From Adenophora triphylla var. japonica (lineage: Eukaryota > Streptophyta > Magnoliopsida > Asterales > Campanulaceae): DNA of 64,000 nt. Where the stretch lies: NCBI GenBank assembly GCA_022495995.1, contig JAFEMH010001246.1, forward strand, positions 124,001 through 188,000, written 5' to 3'. A program made the position numbers and the translations under genes. This document shows positions 46,249 to 56,947 of the stretch, piece after piece. The notes beneath the pieces were generated by a model. The model ran no database searches and was not told the DNA's origin. It was given only the letters and a program-made list of their open reading frames with translations. Position 1 is the stretch's first letter; each line of letters starts with the position of its first letter.

Positions 46249-46600
46249 CTAGGCCTCCGATCCTTCCTCTTCATCGCTACTCAGCTCATAGACGCTAGCC
46301 TCCCTCATCAAGTCCTCGCTGTCGCTCACGTCAGAAAGATGGACATTCTCGTGCTCGTACTCAGCCAGATGCTCCAAGATGCCGGCATTGGGTCCCCGTC
46401 CCCGAGGCATGGCGCTAGAAGAGTACTCTGAAGCCGATGAGGTGGATGTCGTGCCCCCGACGTGCCTTCTCTTGCGCACGGGCTCCTGTACGTTCGCTGC
46501 AGCCTTCGAAGCGCAAGCCAGCTTCTTCAAGAGGGACCGACATACATCTTTCCAGCCCCTGTTCTGCCTGACCAAGCCGTCATAGGTGCGAGCTGGAACC
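46249..46600 (-). pseudogene. Last exon of the Gy2b antisense gene 2
   Basis: A minus-strand splice acceptor CTTTTTTCTCAG just above 46600 precedes VPARTYDGLVRQNRGWKDVC. Then comes VRKRRH, a basic patch, and an acidic Ser/Asp/Glu-rich C-terminus (DSEDLMREASVYELSSDEEE). By position it parallels the tail of the G1 plant-mobile-domain gene. The rest of the gene is absent, replaced by the tandem array. Confidence 0.6.
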
Positions 46601-46644
46601 TGAGAAAAAAGAGAAGAAAATCTCAGAACAACCTCTGAATTGTC

Positions 46645-47000
46645 AGAACTCTAAACTTTAGCTACCTCTATCACAGATAGTGAAGTACGCTCAAGTTCTC
46701 CTAACTTTAGCTACCTCTATCTCACGGATAGTGAAGTACGCTCACGTTCTCTAAACTTAAGCTACCTCTATCACGAATAGAGAAGTACGCTCAAGTTCTC
46801 CTAACTTTAGCTACCTCTATCTCACAGATAGTGAAGTACGCTCAAGTTCTCCAAACTTTAGCTACCTCTGTCACAGATAGTGAATTACGCTCAAGTTCTC
46901 CAAACTTTAGCTACCTCTATCACAGATAGTGAAGTACGCTCAAGTTCTCCAAACTTTAGCTACCTCTATCACGAATAGAGAAGTACGCTCAAGTATCCAA
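46645..47000 (+). repeat. 49-51-bp minisatellite in the Gy2b 3' UTR
   Basis: Seven units; GCTACCTCT recurs at 46661, 46710, 46761, 46810, 46861, 46910 and 46959. Each unit carries a small inverted repeat CTATC/GATAG and AAGTACGCTCAAGTTCTC. Confidence 0.95.
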
Positions 47001-47075
47001 TTAGGTGACAACCTCCATTAATTGTCAAAACTTCAAGGATCCTAGACATCGTTCCTAACCTATCTAGTGATGCTT

Positions 47076-47119
47076 GAACTACGATCAAGGCTTGATTCCT
47101 CCGCGATACGTAGGTAGCC
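47076..47119 (+). repeat. CTACG...CGTAG...AGCC block, Gy2b copy 1
   Basis: GAACTACG, GGCTTGATTCC, ATACGTAGGTAGCC. Confidence 0.75.
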
Positions 47120-47300
47120 TTTCATAAAAGGTCCAGCCATCCGACCGCAGTGGTCACCCTTTTTCCATCATCGCTCCTCAGTGGTGAGGTAGACTTTCAT
47201 AAAAGGTCCAGCCACCCGACCGCAGTGGTCACCCTGTTCCCTCATCACTCCTCAGTGGTAAAGTAGCCCCTCATAGAGGTCCAGATATCCGACCACATCG
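47120..47300 (+). repeat. Short tandem array in the Gy2b 3' UTR
   Basis: Two to three units with CATAAAAGGTCCAGCC and CCGACCGCAGTGGTCACCC, related to the array at 6705-6965. Confidence 0.8.
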
Positions 47301-47417
47301 GTCACCTCTAGCATATCCCTAGCAGGATCAATTGCTTGACCTCTTAGGTCACTTTCTCTTCTATTTTCCCCGGCAAGAGACCAGCTTCTCTCCGCTATTC
47401 CCCTGCGGATCTTTTCT

Positions 47418-47460
47418 GAACTACGGCCTGGCTTGATTCCTCCGGGATACGTAGGTAGCC
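47418..47460 (+). repeat. CTACG...CGTAG...AGCC block, Gy2b copy 2
   Basis: GAACTACG, GGCTTGATTCC, GGGATACGTAGGTAGCC. Confidence 0.75.
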
Positions 47461-47539
47461 TTCCAAAGGTTCAGCCACTCGACCACTTTGGTCACCTAAT
47501 TCGTCTCGACATTTGCCAGATTGGATCCTTTTCTATCGA

Positions 47540-47580
47540 CAACCCCACTTGCCCTGCAAGTGACGTTGCCGAGGGGCTTC
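47540..47580 (+). other. Two-stem hairpin abutting the polypurine tract (Gy2b)
   Basis: Outer stem CAAC/GTTG (47540-47543 with 47565-47568), inner stem CACTTGC/GCAAGTG (47546-47552 with 47556-47562), 3-nt loop, then CCGAGGGGCTTC and the LTR at 47581. Confidence 0.82.
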
Positions 47581-47799
47581 TGTAAGTACCCAAATCTGGC
47601 TCATGCCTTTCGGTAAAGTTTTCCGGTAATTCCCCGGACTTTCCTAGAGTTCCGGAATTGTTCCGGAACTGTTCCAAAACATTTAAGGGCTGAAGGGAAT
47701 GCTTGGTAATTAAGAAACACGTTTTTCTTAATCCCAAAGACCTTCTATAATTGCCACCTAGCATGATTCTAGAAACATGCTGAGTCACACAGGATAATG

Positions 47800-47881
47800 C
47801 CGCACGGCTGCATTAGCCAAGGACCTCTAGCCGCACGGCTTCATTAGCCTTATCCAGACTGCCTATAAATAGAGCCCTCCT
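47800..47881 (+). promoter_or_regulatory. Gy2b LTR promoter: GCCGCACGGC pair and TATA box
   Basis: GCCGCACGGC at 47800-47809 and 47830-47839, exactly 30 bp apart, each followed by T(G/T)CATTAGCC. TATAAATA at 47874-47881. Confidence 0.68.
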
Positions 47882-48229
47882 CTTCCCATTTTAGACACCA
47901 ACAACAACATAATCAGATAATTACCAACATAAAAACTCTCTCTAAATACTCCACGAAGATCAGGAAGTTAAAGGTGCCAAGAAGCCACCCCCCTCCTCCT
48001 TGAAGCCTCCAAAAGTTGGTCCCTCCGCTAGGCAAAACTCCAAGAAGAAGAGGTCACCACCATTGGTAACCTCTCACTCCCTTACCTTGCATGATGCTTG
48101 TCTATGTGATTTAATTACTCATTGCATTCATATATTGTCATTATCTTGCTTGGGACTTGGCATTTATCATTAAAGATCCTATCTTTATCATATCCCCCTC
48201 CCCCTTTTGCATCCTTTGCATGAAATAGG

Positions 48230-48600
48230 CATCATTTTCTCATAAAAATGTGATCTTTAGCATCCTTTGCTCATAAAAAATGTAATCTTTATGTTAAAGG
48301 TGCATCCTTTGCACCTAAAAGCCCCCATTTTACATCAAAAATGCATCTTTTGCACATAAAAATCATGTCTTTATCATAAAGGTGCATCCTTTGCATCTAA
48401 AACCCATCTTCATGCATCCTTTGCATCAAAGATCATCTTTTTTATCATCAAATTAGCATCCCTTGCTTTCAAAATATAATCTTTGTGCATCCTTTGCATA
48501 GTAAATACTATTTTCCCCATAAAAATGCATCCTTTGCATAAAAATCATGTCTTTATATAAAAATGCATCCTTTGCAAATTAAATGCATCCTTTGCAACCC
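48230..48600 (+). repeat. GCATCCTTTGCA repeat cluster in the LTR
   Basis: GCATCCTTTGCA/TGCAAAGGATGC-type palindromic units recur more than ten times, mixed with AAAAATG and TCTTTA stretches. Confidence 0.8.
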
Positions 48601-49324
48601 AAAAATGTCATCTTTTCACTAAAAATGTCATTTTTACATGCATTCCCCCATGTCCCCATTAGCAACCTTGGAACGGACCGGTGTAAAGATCATATCTTTA
48701 CATCGTTTCTTCCATTAAAGGTGCCACAATCTCTTTAGAAAGGGATAAACCTTGAACCTATATCTCCGATTATCACTTAAGACGAGCGTGAAGCACATAT
48801 ATAAGCTCAATCGTCTTAAGGTGTAGGATTGATGGGCTAAGGTCACTCCTTTCCTAAAGAACCTCATTTTGGACTATAAAGGAGAGTCTTTCTCTCGATC
48901 ACGCAAGTCCCGAGGCTAAAAAAGCGATGATCACAAGTCCAAGATGAGGACGGGATCAAAATCCCAAATACATAAAATCCAAGAAATCCCGAGCGACAAC
49001 CAATAAATGGTTTGTACGTCCGGAAGACAACTTGGGACATTCCCTCCCCTTTTATTCAAACACATGCACACAAGAAAGCACGCAAGCAAGCACAATAAAC
49101 GGAATCTAGGGAGACTTGCTACGGCAAGGCACCTTGGGTGAACGATGATCCGTTCTTCCCAAGGGGTAACTTAACCTCCGAACCCATAAAAACCTTTTTT
49201 TCAAAGTTTTGAGGAAATCAAAATGGCGTGGCGACTCCGTTTTTCAAATTAAACCGGATGTTTTCAAACTCGCGTGAATCTGATCTAAAAAACACAAAAT
49301 TTAGAATTTGGGCACACATTCACA

Positions 49325-50046
49325 GAAAGTTAATCACAAATAGATTTCTATGCTCATTTAATTGCATTCTGTTTTGGTCAAAATTAAGCATTTCCATGCT
49401 CCTAAAAGGAAGAGGGTACAATGGAATATGATGATATAGAGACAAGGTGTGAACATGGAGGATTTAACGAGGAAAGCCCTTGAACAACATATTCGCCAGC
49501 ATAAAACCTCAAAACAATGGAATTTTATTAGTAATGTGGTAGGAGTGGAGTATAGGTAGTATACATTGAGCATAGATGATCAGCTAACGTGGTGTGTGTG
49601 TTGTTACATGTGTTAGTTATATATGAAAAAATTAAGATATTCCCTATTCTTTCGGATATCTTTGATGGAGTCTTCTCTCTTCAGTTACAATTAGAGGTTG
49701 TTTCGTCAAGTTGATAAGTCAAGATGTCCCGATAAGATGGTGATTTTTCCAGCCTCAACAATTGCCCCTGAATTTTTGAAAGGAAAAAAGAGGTTTTTTG
49801 GATTTTGAAAATTCAATAAATGTTGGCATCCACCTCGTCTTTTTAGTTGGTCCGAGGGGCGACGCTTGGCGATTTACGTGGCTTTATGTGCTAGGGTCAT
49901 AATGGGGCCTACGGTTTATGAGGCGCCTAGAAACCCCTTAATATCCATGCTGCTATACTTGGCTATTCTCATTGCTACAAAGGGAGATTTCTTCATCAGG
50001 TACAGTTCTCTTTCCCTTTCTATTCCTCTTTTTCCTTCTTTCCAAA
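49325..50046. other. Probable gypsy-type 5' region
   Basis: No frame. The text CAATTGCCCCTGAATTTTTG is of a kind common upstream of gypsy-type ORFs in plants. I cannot define LTR ends. Confidence 0.4.
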
Positions 50047-50342
50047 ATGGAAAACCTAAATGCTGATCTGCCTGAGGGTTTCTCTTCTATGGGTTTGCTC
50101 GACAAGCCCCATGAAGAACACTGCGAACTCACTCTGTCTGATATACAAACCTTGGCAAAAGTTTTTCCCGATCGTACCGTCTTCATGAACCCTAACCCTA
50201 GTTTAGTGTCCGACTGTGTTTCTCCTGATTGGGTGTGTTTCCTCGAGTATCCCTTTGCAATAGGTCTAAAATTTCCCCTTTCCCCTTTAATCACACATTT
50301 TTTCGAAGTCACGGAGCTTGCTTACGCTCATCTGATGCCGGT
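50047..50342 (+). pseudogene. Gypsy-type ORF (PF04195-like) interrupted by the Sirevirus-like element
   Basis: ATG at 50047, open to the insertion. It reads LSDIQTLAKVFPDRTVF, FLEYPFAIGLKFPLSPLI and ELAYAHLMPV. Past the insertion, 63967-64000 continues in frame as GWRILEMLDRL. FPL-x-P...GWRIL is the pattern of the transposase (putative) gypsy-type domain as I recall it. The right end runs off the window. Confidence 0.7.
50338..50342. repeat. Target duplication CCGGT, left
   Basis: Repeated at 63962-63966. Confidence 0.93.
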
Positions 50343-51785
50343 TGTTGGGTATGCATATTTTAACCCTCCTATTTTGTATTAGATTTGATTGATACCATAA
50401 CCTCCTGTCTATTTTAAGGACTTTAGGACCCTATGTAATGAAGCTTAGACTTCAATTTTTAGCTAAGTCCATTTTATAGAATAGGTTAAAATTAGGCTTG
50501 AAGACTGGCTCAAGAATCATTGGATTTTAGGATTGCAGTTTCAAGGGTTCCTGAACCGCCTTTTTCAGAACCGCTTGGCAGAACCGCCTTTTGCCTTGAG
50601 ATTCCTCTCATCTGAAACCGCTTGATCAATCAAGTGCAAACCGCACTTTTGGAAATCCTCTTCTGGTGGAACCGCCTTTTGTCAAACCGCTTGCCCCAGA
50701 ACCGCCCCAATGATTGACTTCTTGAAGTGATCCTTTTATCCCTTGGAATCCACGTCAGCAATATTAAATGTCAACCACCATATCTTGTCACGTGACCCAA
50801 TGTCAGAGCAGATCTGCAAAGATCTCATAAAGGTGACAGATGTCCTAACCACCTTGATTGCAGCTGAGGTCTGATCAGCTTTACTGCACCAACAGCTCTA
50901 AAGGACAAAAGTGGATATCAGTGGACCTATGGGAAAGCATCAAGTACTGTCCTTGAACAGCTGTGTCCAACGGCTATATTTGAGATGCTTGGGTATAAAT
51001 ACCCCCAATCTTCACCATTTGAAGATTGCTTGAATCTTGAGAAATTGCTGTGTTCATGAGAAGTTGAAGCTCTGCCCAGAAATTCTTAGTCCTTTGAATC
51101 TTCATCTTCATACTTCAAGAAATATTCCCCAGCCCAGAAATCAAGCCTTAACACATCAAGAATCATTGTGCTCTACATCTCACAGATTTAAAGAGCCTTG
51201 ATCTTGTTCTCACACACACACCTCTCTTGTTTAAACACATAGTTTATTCATTTGAGATACACTGGTTATAGTCTAGGATTTGTTCTTCATAGAAAAGATT
51301 TTATTGTACTTTGTAATCGCTCAAATACTCAATATAAAATCTCTCTTAGAAATCCAAGACTAACCATCTTGGTAGTGGACGTAGATCGTTTATCGATTGA
51401 ACCACTCCAAATATTGTGTTCTTACTTTCTGCATTTATATTTCCTGTGCTTACTGATTATCTTCCTTTTCTCTGTTTGATCTTTATATAGTTATCCTTCA
51501 TTGTGAAATTGTGTTTGGAGTTAACATTTTCAAACTACACTTTCAGTTTTACAACTGCTCAGAAAATTGCACTAAAACCGCCTTGCAAAACCGCCTTCTC
51601 AAAACCGCATTTTATTAAGTATATTCCGCTGTGCATTTTACAACTCTACTTGCAGTTTCTTATACACTGCAAGAGGTTTTGTAAGCGTAGAGGTTTAGTT
51701 TTAAATTGAGGGCGAAAAATTTTAAAACGACTATTCACCCCCTCTAGCTGTATTTTCACCCTTGTTGCCACCTTTGGGACCAACA
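50343..51785 (+). repeat. Sirevirus-like 5' LTR
   Basis: TGTTGGGTATGC to GGGACCAACA. Eleven AACCGC hexamers: eight at about 50552-50705 and three at 51576-51608. TATAAATA at 50994-51001 within GGGTATAAATACCC. Confidence 0.95.
50994..51001 (+). promoter_or_regulatory. TATA box of the Sirevirus-like LTR
   Basis: TATAAATA flanked by GGG/CCC; the expected start of the genomic RNA is about 30 bp downstream. Confidence 0.75.
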
Positions 51786-51787
51786 AG

Positions 51788-51799
51788 TGGTATCAGAGC
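51788..51799 (+). other. Primer binding site, initiator Met-tRNA
   Basis: TGGTATCAGAGC, 2 bp after the 5' LTR. Confidence 0.95.
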
Positions 51800-51855
51800 A
51801 AACACATTTTAAAACCACTGTTTTTCAAGCTTAACAGCTTGTGTGCCGATTCAAT

Positions 51856-53763
51856 ATGGCAACCTCAAAGACAATGACTACTGTTAACTATTCACACATT
51901 CCAATGTTGGACGAAGACCACTTTGACATTTGGAAGTGCCGAATGCTTATTCATTTGGAAACCATAGATGAAATGCTGGTGGAGTGCGTGATCAATGGCC
52001 CTCTAATTCCAATGAAGGCTAACACTGATGCAACCACCAATGCTGAAACTCCAGAGGTCAAAAAGCCAAAAGATGAGTGGTCGGATGAAGAGAAGAGAAT
52101 AGTTGCCTTGGACAGCAAGGCGAGGTTCATCATTTCTGGAACCCTCCCCGTATCAACTCTACAGAAAGTGATGTACCTCAAAACCGCAAAGCAGATGTGG
52201 GATGCCATAGAGAGCTACCTCGAAGGTGATGAAGAGTGCAAGGAAAACAAATTATACACTGTTGAAAGATCCTACAACAACTTCAACAGAAAACCCAACG
52301 AAACCTTGCGTCAAACCTACGATCGCTATGTTGAGGTAGTTAATGCTTGTAGATCTCTTGGTAAAACTTTAACCGATAAGGAAATCAATATGACTTTCCT
52401 ATCTCGCTTTAGGTTCTAGATGGGTAAATAAGGCTACCTCTCTAGAAGACTCCAAAGTATTGGGTACTTGGTCATTAAGTAACTTGTATGCCAATCTTAG
52501 AGTCTATGAACTTAAATTAAATCATATTGAAGAGATAGAAGGAAAAACCAAATCGCTTTCTATGTCTGTAGTGGAACATGAAGAGAAACCATCCACATCC
52601 AATCAAACCACTGATCCTTCCATATCAACCTCATCACTCATCGAGATGGATGATGATGATTTTGCCATGTTTGTGAAAAGATTTCAAAAATTTAGAAAAT
52701 CCTCAAAACCTTTCACAAAATCATTTTCAAAAGGCAAACCTCCTGCAACATTTTCTAGGGCTGCAGATACAAAGAAGAAGAGTGACTTGGTATGCTACAA
52801 GTGTAGGAAACCTGGCCACTTTGCATCTGAGTGTCCACAGCCTAAATATGAATATATGAAAAAGAAAACTTTTCCTTCGAAATTTTCTCATCGTAAGGGA
52901 ATGGTTGCTAAGGAGGAAGAGAATTCCAAGGAATTAGCAACTTGGATTGAAACAGATTCTGAGGATGGAAGTGACGGTGAAACCGAAGAGGTTAACCTCT
53001 GCTTAGTTGCAGACGCTTCTGATGACTCAGATTCTAAATCATTTGAGTTGCATGATATGGAGGAAAAGGAGGTTTTTGCAAAACTTCCAAATTATAAATT
53101 GGATGATGATATTAAACTTACTCCTAGCGTTAAGATAGGAAATTGTTCGTATTCACGTCCCATTTTCTCATCTAAAACTGCTCCACCTTCAAAAGCTATT
53201 CCAAAGAAAATTTTGAAAAAGGTGGTGGAAGAGGTTTCTCCAATGGAACATGAAAAGATGTTCAAGGAAGCTGAAATGGTGATCCATCAATTCTCAAATC
53301 TTAAGAAAGCCTTAAGCTTAGCTCATGATGAACTTAATCTGTACAAGACGGAGAAAACTGTGATGAGGTCTGAAATTTCTAATCTTAAGGACCAAATCAA
53401 ACAGATGACTCCTCTTGCTGATCAAAACCGCATCCTTGAAACTAAGGTTGCCGCACTTCAACTCAGAATGATGACTTGGTAACCCAAATCGATGATCGCC
53501 AAAAGATTATTGATTCGTGGCTCAAGTCTCAATCCACCAAGGATAAAATCTTGGACTTCCAAGTTCCTCCTAGAACTAAGGATGGTCTAGGGTTTGGATC
53601 TGAGGAAGAGGAGAAGTGTGCATCCTCGAGTGAAAAGGATGAGGAATTTCCAGAACTGACTAAAGAAATTCCCAAGGAGAAGCATGCTAAGGGAAAGGGT
53701 AAAGCAAGACAAGTAAATTATGTCTACCCTAAAGGAAAGCAATATGGGAAGAATTCGTGTTAA
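51856..53763 (+). pseudogene. Sirevirus-like gag
   Basis: ATG at 51856 (MATSKTMTTVNYSHIPMLDE). The UBN2-type core reads DEDHFDIWKCRMLIHLE, MWDAIESYLEGDEECKENKL and RQTYDRYVEVV. A one-base shift near 52412 leads to a frame with the knuckle CYKCRKPGHFASEC (about 52795-52836), an acidic stretch and a long coiled coil (ISNLKDQIKQM). A second shift near 53476 starts the last frame. The long coiled-coil C-terminus is typical of Sirevirus gag. It would form the particle and bind RNA. Confidence 0.9.
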
Positions 53764-54039
53764 AACCTAAGAATTCGTGGAAGCACTCGAAGAGGAAATG
53801 GCTTATGGAATTGGTAGAATCCCCGCTCCAACCTCTTCGGTGGAAAAGGCGGTTCTCGTTAACTCCGTGTCCGACCGCACTTCTTCTTCGACCGCTCCTC
53901 CCGCCTTCAAAAGCAAGAATAGCGTTCCCGGGAAATACGTGGTCAAACCAAAGCCTGTTCCCTTTATATCAATTTGGAATGTTAGCCGGAACCGCACCTC
54001 CCAAACCGCTTCCTTGTCCCAAACCGCATGCAACTCCTA

Positions 54040-54795
54040 AGAAGAGTAAGGAGTTAGTAAAACCTCATGAAGCTTGTAGTTTTTATAAATGTTACGTGTG
54101 TGATGGTTTAGGTCACAAGGCTGCAGAATGCCTTTGCGGTTCACACCCAATGCCAGGAAGAGCAAACCTCCTTCGTCAAACAGTGTGGGTCGTAAAGGGT
54201 TGCTAACTTCAGGACCCAAGGAATAAAGGGGGACCTCGTTCTTAATGTTTACATTTCAGGTCCTCTCGCTTCATGGCCGGGTCACTCCAAGGATAATGAA
54301 TGGTATCTTGACAGTCGCTCAAGACATATGACCGGAGATAGATCATTGCTTGAAGATGTCGTTGAAGCAAGTGGTCCATCTGTAACCTTTGGTGACAATA
54401 ACAAAGGCAAGACCATTGGATATGGTGTGATAAGGAGAGGAAACCTAACCATTGAGAAGGTTTCACTTGTTGATGGACTCAAGCACAACATCCTTTCAAT
54501 TTCTCAATTTTGCGACAAAGGAATGCTTTGCAACTTCACGTCATCAAACCGCTTTATCAAAGATAGCATTTCCGGCGTCACCCTACTCACAGGGATTCGT
54601 AAGAGTAATATTTACATTATTGATCTAAATTTTGCATGTAGTATTACTAATCTCTGTTTTGTAGCTAAGAATGTGAGCGAAAATAGTTGGCTATGGCACA
54701 AGAGGTTGAGCCACTTGAACTTCAAGTATCTTGCAAAGATTGGTAGGGAAAACCTCGTCCGTGGTTTACCCAAAGTGGCTGACCACCATCCGTAG
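54040..54795 (+). pseudogene. Sirevirus-like protease and GAG-pre-integrase
   Basis: An upstream frame has a second C-x2-C...C cluster (CYVCDGLGHKAAEC, near 54090-54130). The protease region reads WYLDSRSRHMTGDRSLL (about 54303-54350): the catalytic Asp-Ser is followed by Arg rather than Gly, so the active-site triplet is lost. The fold continues LVDGLKHNILSISQFCDKG. GAG-pre-integrase reads SWLWHKRLSHLNFKYLAK. Confidence 0.88.
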
Positions 54796-55770
54796 AAATG
54801 CAAAGGCATGCCACCAAGGCCCGCGTCGTCTTTCACCAGCAAGACCGCTCCATCAACTTCAAGATGCTTACAACCGCTTCACATAGATTTGTTTGGACCC
54901 GTGACCACCGCCGCATTGGAGGAAATAGATATACCTTAGTGGTGGTGGATTATTACTCAAGATATACGTGGGTTGAGATGATGATTTCCAAAGATGATTG
55001 TTATGAGATTCTCACCGCACTTTTTAGACGGCTTCAAACTCAAAAAGAAGATGACATCGTTAGTGTTCGATCGTATAATGGAATAGAATTTAAGAACAAT
55101 CGGTGTTGCTCAAGATTGTGATGACCACGGGATTGATCACAATTTTTCCACACCGGTGTTCCACAACAAAATGGGGTTGTGGAAAGGAAGAATAGGACGT
55201 TGATTGAGGCCGGAAAGACAATGATATCTCGGCGAAGCTACCTCGCATTTTTGGGCCGAAGCAATCAATACCGCATGCTTCACTCGTAACCGCTCCTCAT
55301 CAACAAAACCTATAACAAGACTCCCTATGAGCTTTGGCGAGGAAGAACCCCCAACATTGCATTCTTCAAGATCTTTGGCCGCAAATGCTTTGTCCTCTAC
55401 AACGGAAGAGAAAATAGAGGTAAATTCGGAGCCAAGGCCGACGAAGGTATTTTTGTTGGGTATGCTAAACATTCTAAAGCTTTTCGTGTTTTCAATAAAA
55501 CTAGTTTAAAAATAGTTGAGTCTCGTCCATGTTACTTTTGATGAGCATTCTCTCCTTGAGCCACATTTGGCTCCAAATGTTGCCGATGATTTTGTTGAGC
55601 ATAATGAACCAGGTGAACCATCCCAAACCGCACCCGAACCTCAACCGCAAAATCCAAAGCACCCTCAACCGAAATTCCCTCAAACCGCAATTTTGAAACC
55701 GCACCAAGATCCCTCTCCGTATGCAACCGCAAGGGAAGAAGAAGTTGAAAATTCCCTATCCAAATTATAG
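54796..55770 (+). pseudogene. Sirevirus-like integrase
   Basis: The core frame 54798-55121 reads RYTLVVVDYYSRYTWVE with the first catalytic Asp, and VRSYNGIEFKN, where the second catalytic Asp is Tyr. After several frame changes (55120-55320) the C-terminal part reads RVFNKTSLK, HVTFDEHSLLE and a Pro/Gln-rich linker (55550-55770). It would insert the cDNA; at least five breaks are visible. Confidence 0.85.
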
Positions 55771-55876
55771 AACCTCTTCGTCAACTTACATTCCATGACT
55801 TCGCCAAGGATCTAACGACGTTCCAATTGAAGATCTTCAAAGAAACCTCACCCAACCAGACTTACCCCTGAGGTTC

Positions 55877-56947
55877 GTGAAGTCGCTAGCCACCCTCACA
55901 AATGTGATTGGTGATCTGTTTTCCGGTGTTCAAACAAGGAGATCGAATTATGATGAGCATACTTCACTTTTGTCTCAAGTTGAACCCAAGAAGATTGATG
56001 AAGCACTCCAAGATTCCAGTTGGGTTGTTGCTATGCAAGAAGAACTCAACCAGTTTGAAAGATGCAAGGTCTGGACTTTGGTGCCTAGACCTCAGGATCA
56101 AGGAGTGATAGGAACTAAGTGGGTATTTAGGAATAAGATGGACGAGAATGGAAGCATCACTAGGAATAAAGCAAGGTTGGTTGCACAAGGATATAGGCAA
56201 GAAGAAGGAATTGATTATGACGAAACCTTTGCCCCAGTTGCAAGATTGGAAGCTATCAGAATCTTCTTAGCCTACGCCTCTTTCAAGCATTTCAAGTTAT
56301 ATCAAATGGACGTAACGAGTGCATTCCTCAACGGAGAACTGCAAGAGACCGTGTATGTTGCTCAACCTCCTGGATTTGAGGACTCTAATTTTCCCAATCA
56401 TGTCTACAAACTCCAGAAAGCTTTGTATGGACTTAAGCAAGCTCCAAGGGCATGGTATGAGACTCTCTCTAAATTTTTACTAGAAAAATGATTTAAACGT
56501 GGTAAAATTGATACAACTCTTTTTATTGCCAAATATAATGAGCATACTTTACTTGTTCAAATTTATGTCGATGATATTATTTTTGGTTCTACTAATGAGT
56601 TACTTTGTAAGCGTTTCGAGAAGCTAATGAAAAGCAAGTTTGAGATGAGCATGATGGGAGAATTAACATTCTTCCTCGGGCTTCAAATCAAGCAATGCGA
56701 AGAAGGTATTTTTCTCAGCCAAGCTAAATACACCAAGGAGTTAATAAAGAAGTTTGGATTAGAAAATGCTAAAGCATATGATACTCCTATGGCCACCGGC
56801 AATAAGCTAGATAAGGATCTCAAAGGTAAGAAAGTTGATCAGACTTTATATCGAGGTATGATCGGCTCATTACTTTACTTAACTGCTAGTAGGCCCGATA
56901 TCATGTTTAGTGTCTCGTGTATGTGCTCGCTATCAAGCGCATCCTGA
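55877..56947 (+). pseudogene. Sirevirus-like reverse transcriptase
   Basis: Frame 55877-56491 reads [51 protein letters not shown] and [11 protein letters not shown]. One TGA at 56489-56491 is followed in the same frame by YVDDIIFGS (catalytic Asp pair), MMGELTFFLGLQI and YRGMIGSLLYLTASRPDI up to 56947. Apart from the TGA the domain looks complete. It copies the RNA to DNA inside the particle. Confidence 0.93.

Larger units (their letters stand above)
44231..49324 (+). mobile_element. Gy2b: 3' half of a gypsy element with antisense genes and 3' LTR
   Basis: Plus orientation by LTR, hairpin and purine tract. Contains an antisense gene (44237-45710), the last exon of a second antisense gene (46249-46600), a minisatellite, CTACG blocks, hairpin and LTR. 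Gag-pol in this orientation is missing. The sequence after 49324 is not a primer site, so the LTR is the 3' one. Confidence 0.82.
47581..49324 (+). repeat. Gy2b 3' LTR (about 1744 bp)
   Basis: TGTAAGTACCC to ACATTCACA, as in Gy2a. It has a near-palindrome ATTAAGAAACACGTTTTTCTTAAT-like block near 47716-47740 and many GCATCCTTTGCA repeats at 48200-48600. Confidence 0.87.

Noticed and set aside
252..51799. tRNA-like matches (TGGTATCAGAGC) at several places
   Set aside because: They are retrotransposon primer sites next to LTRs, not tRNA genes.
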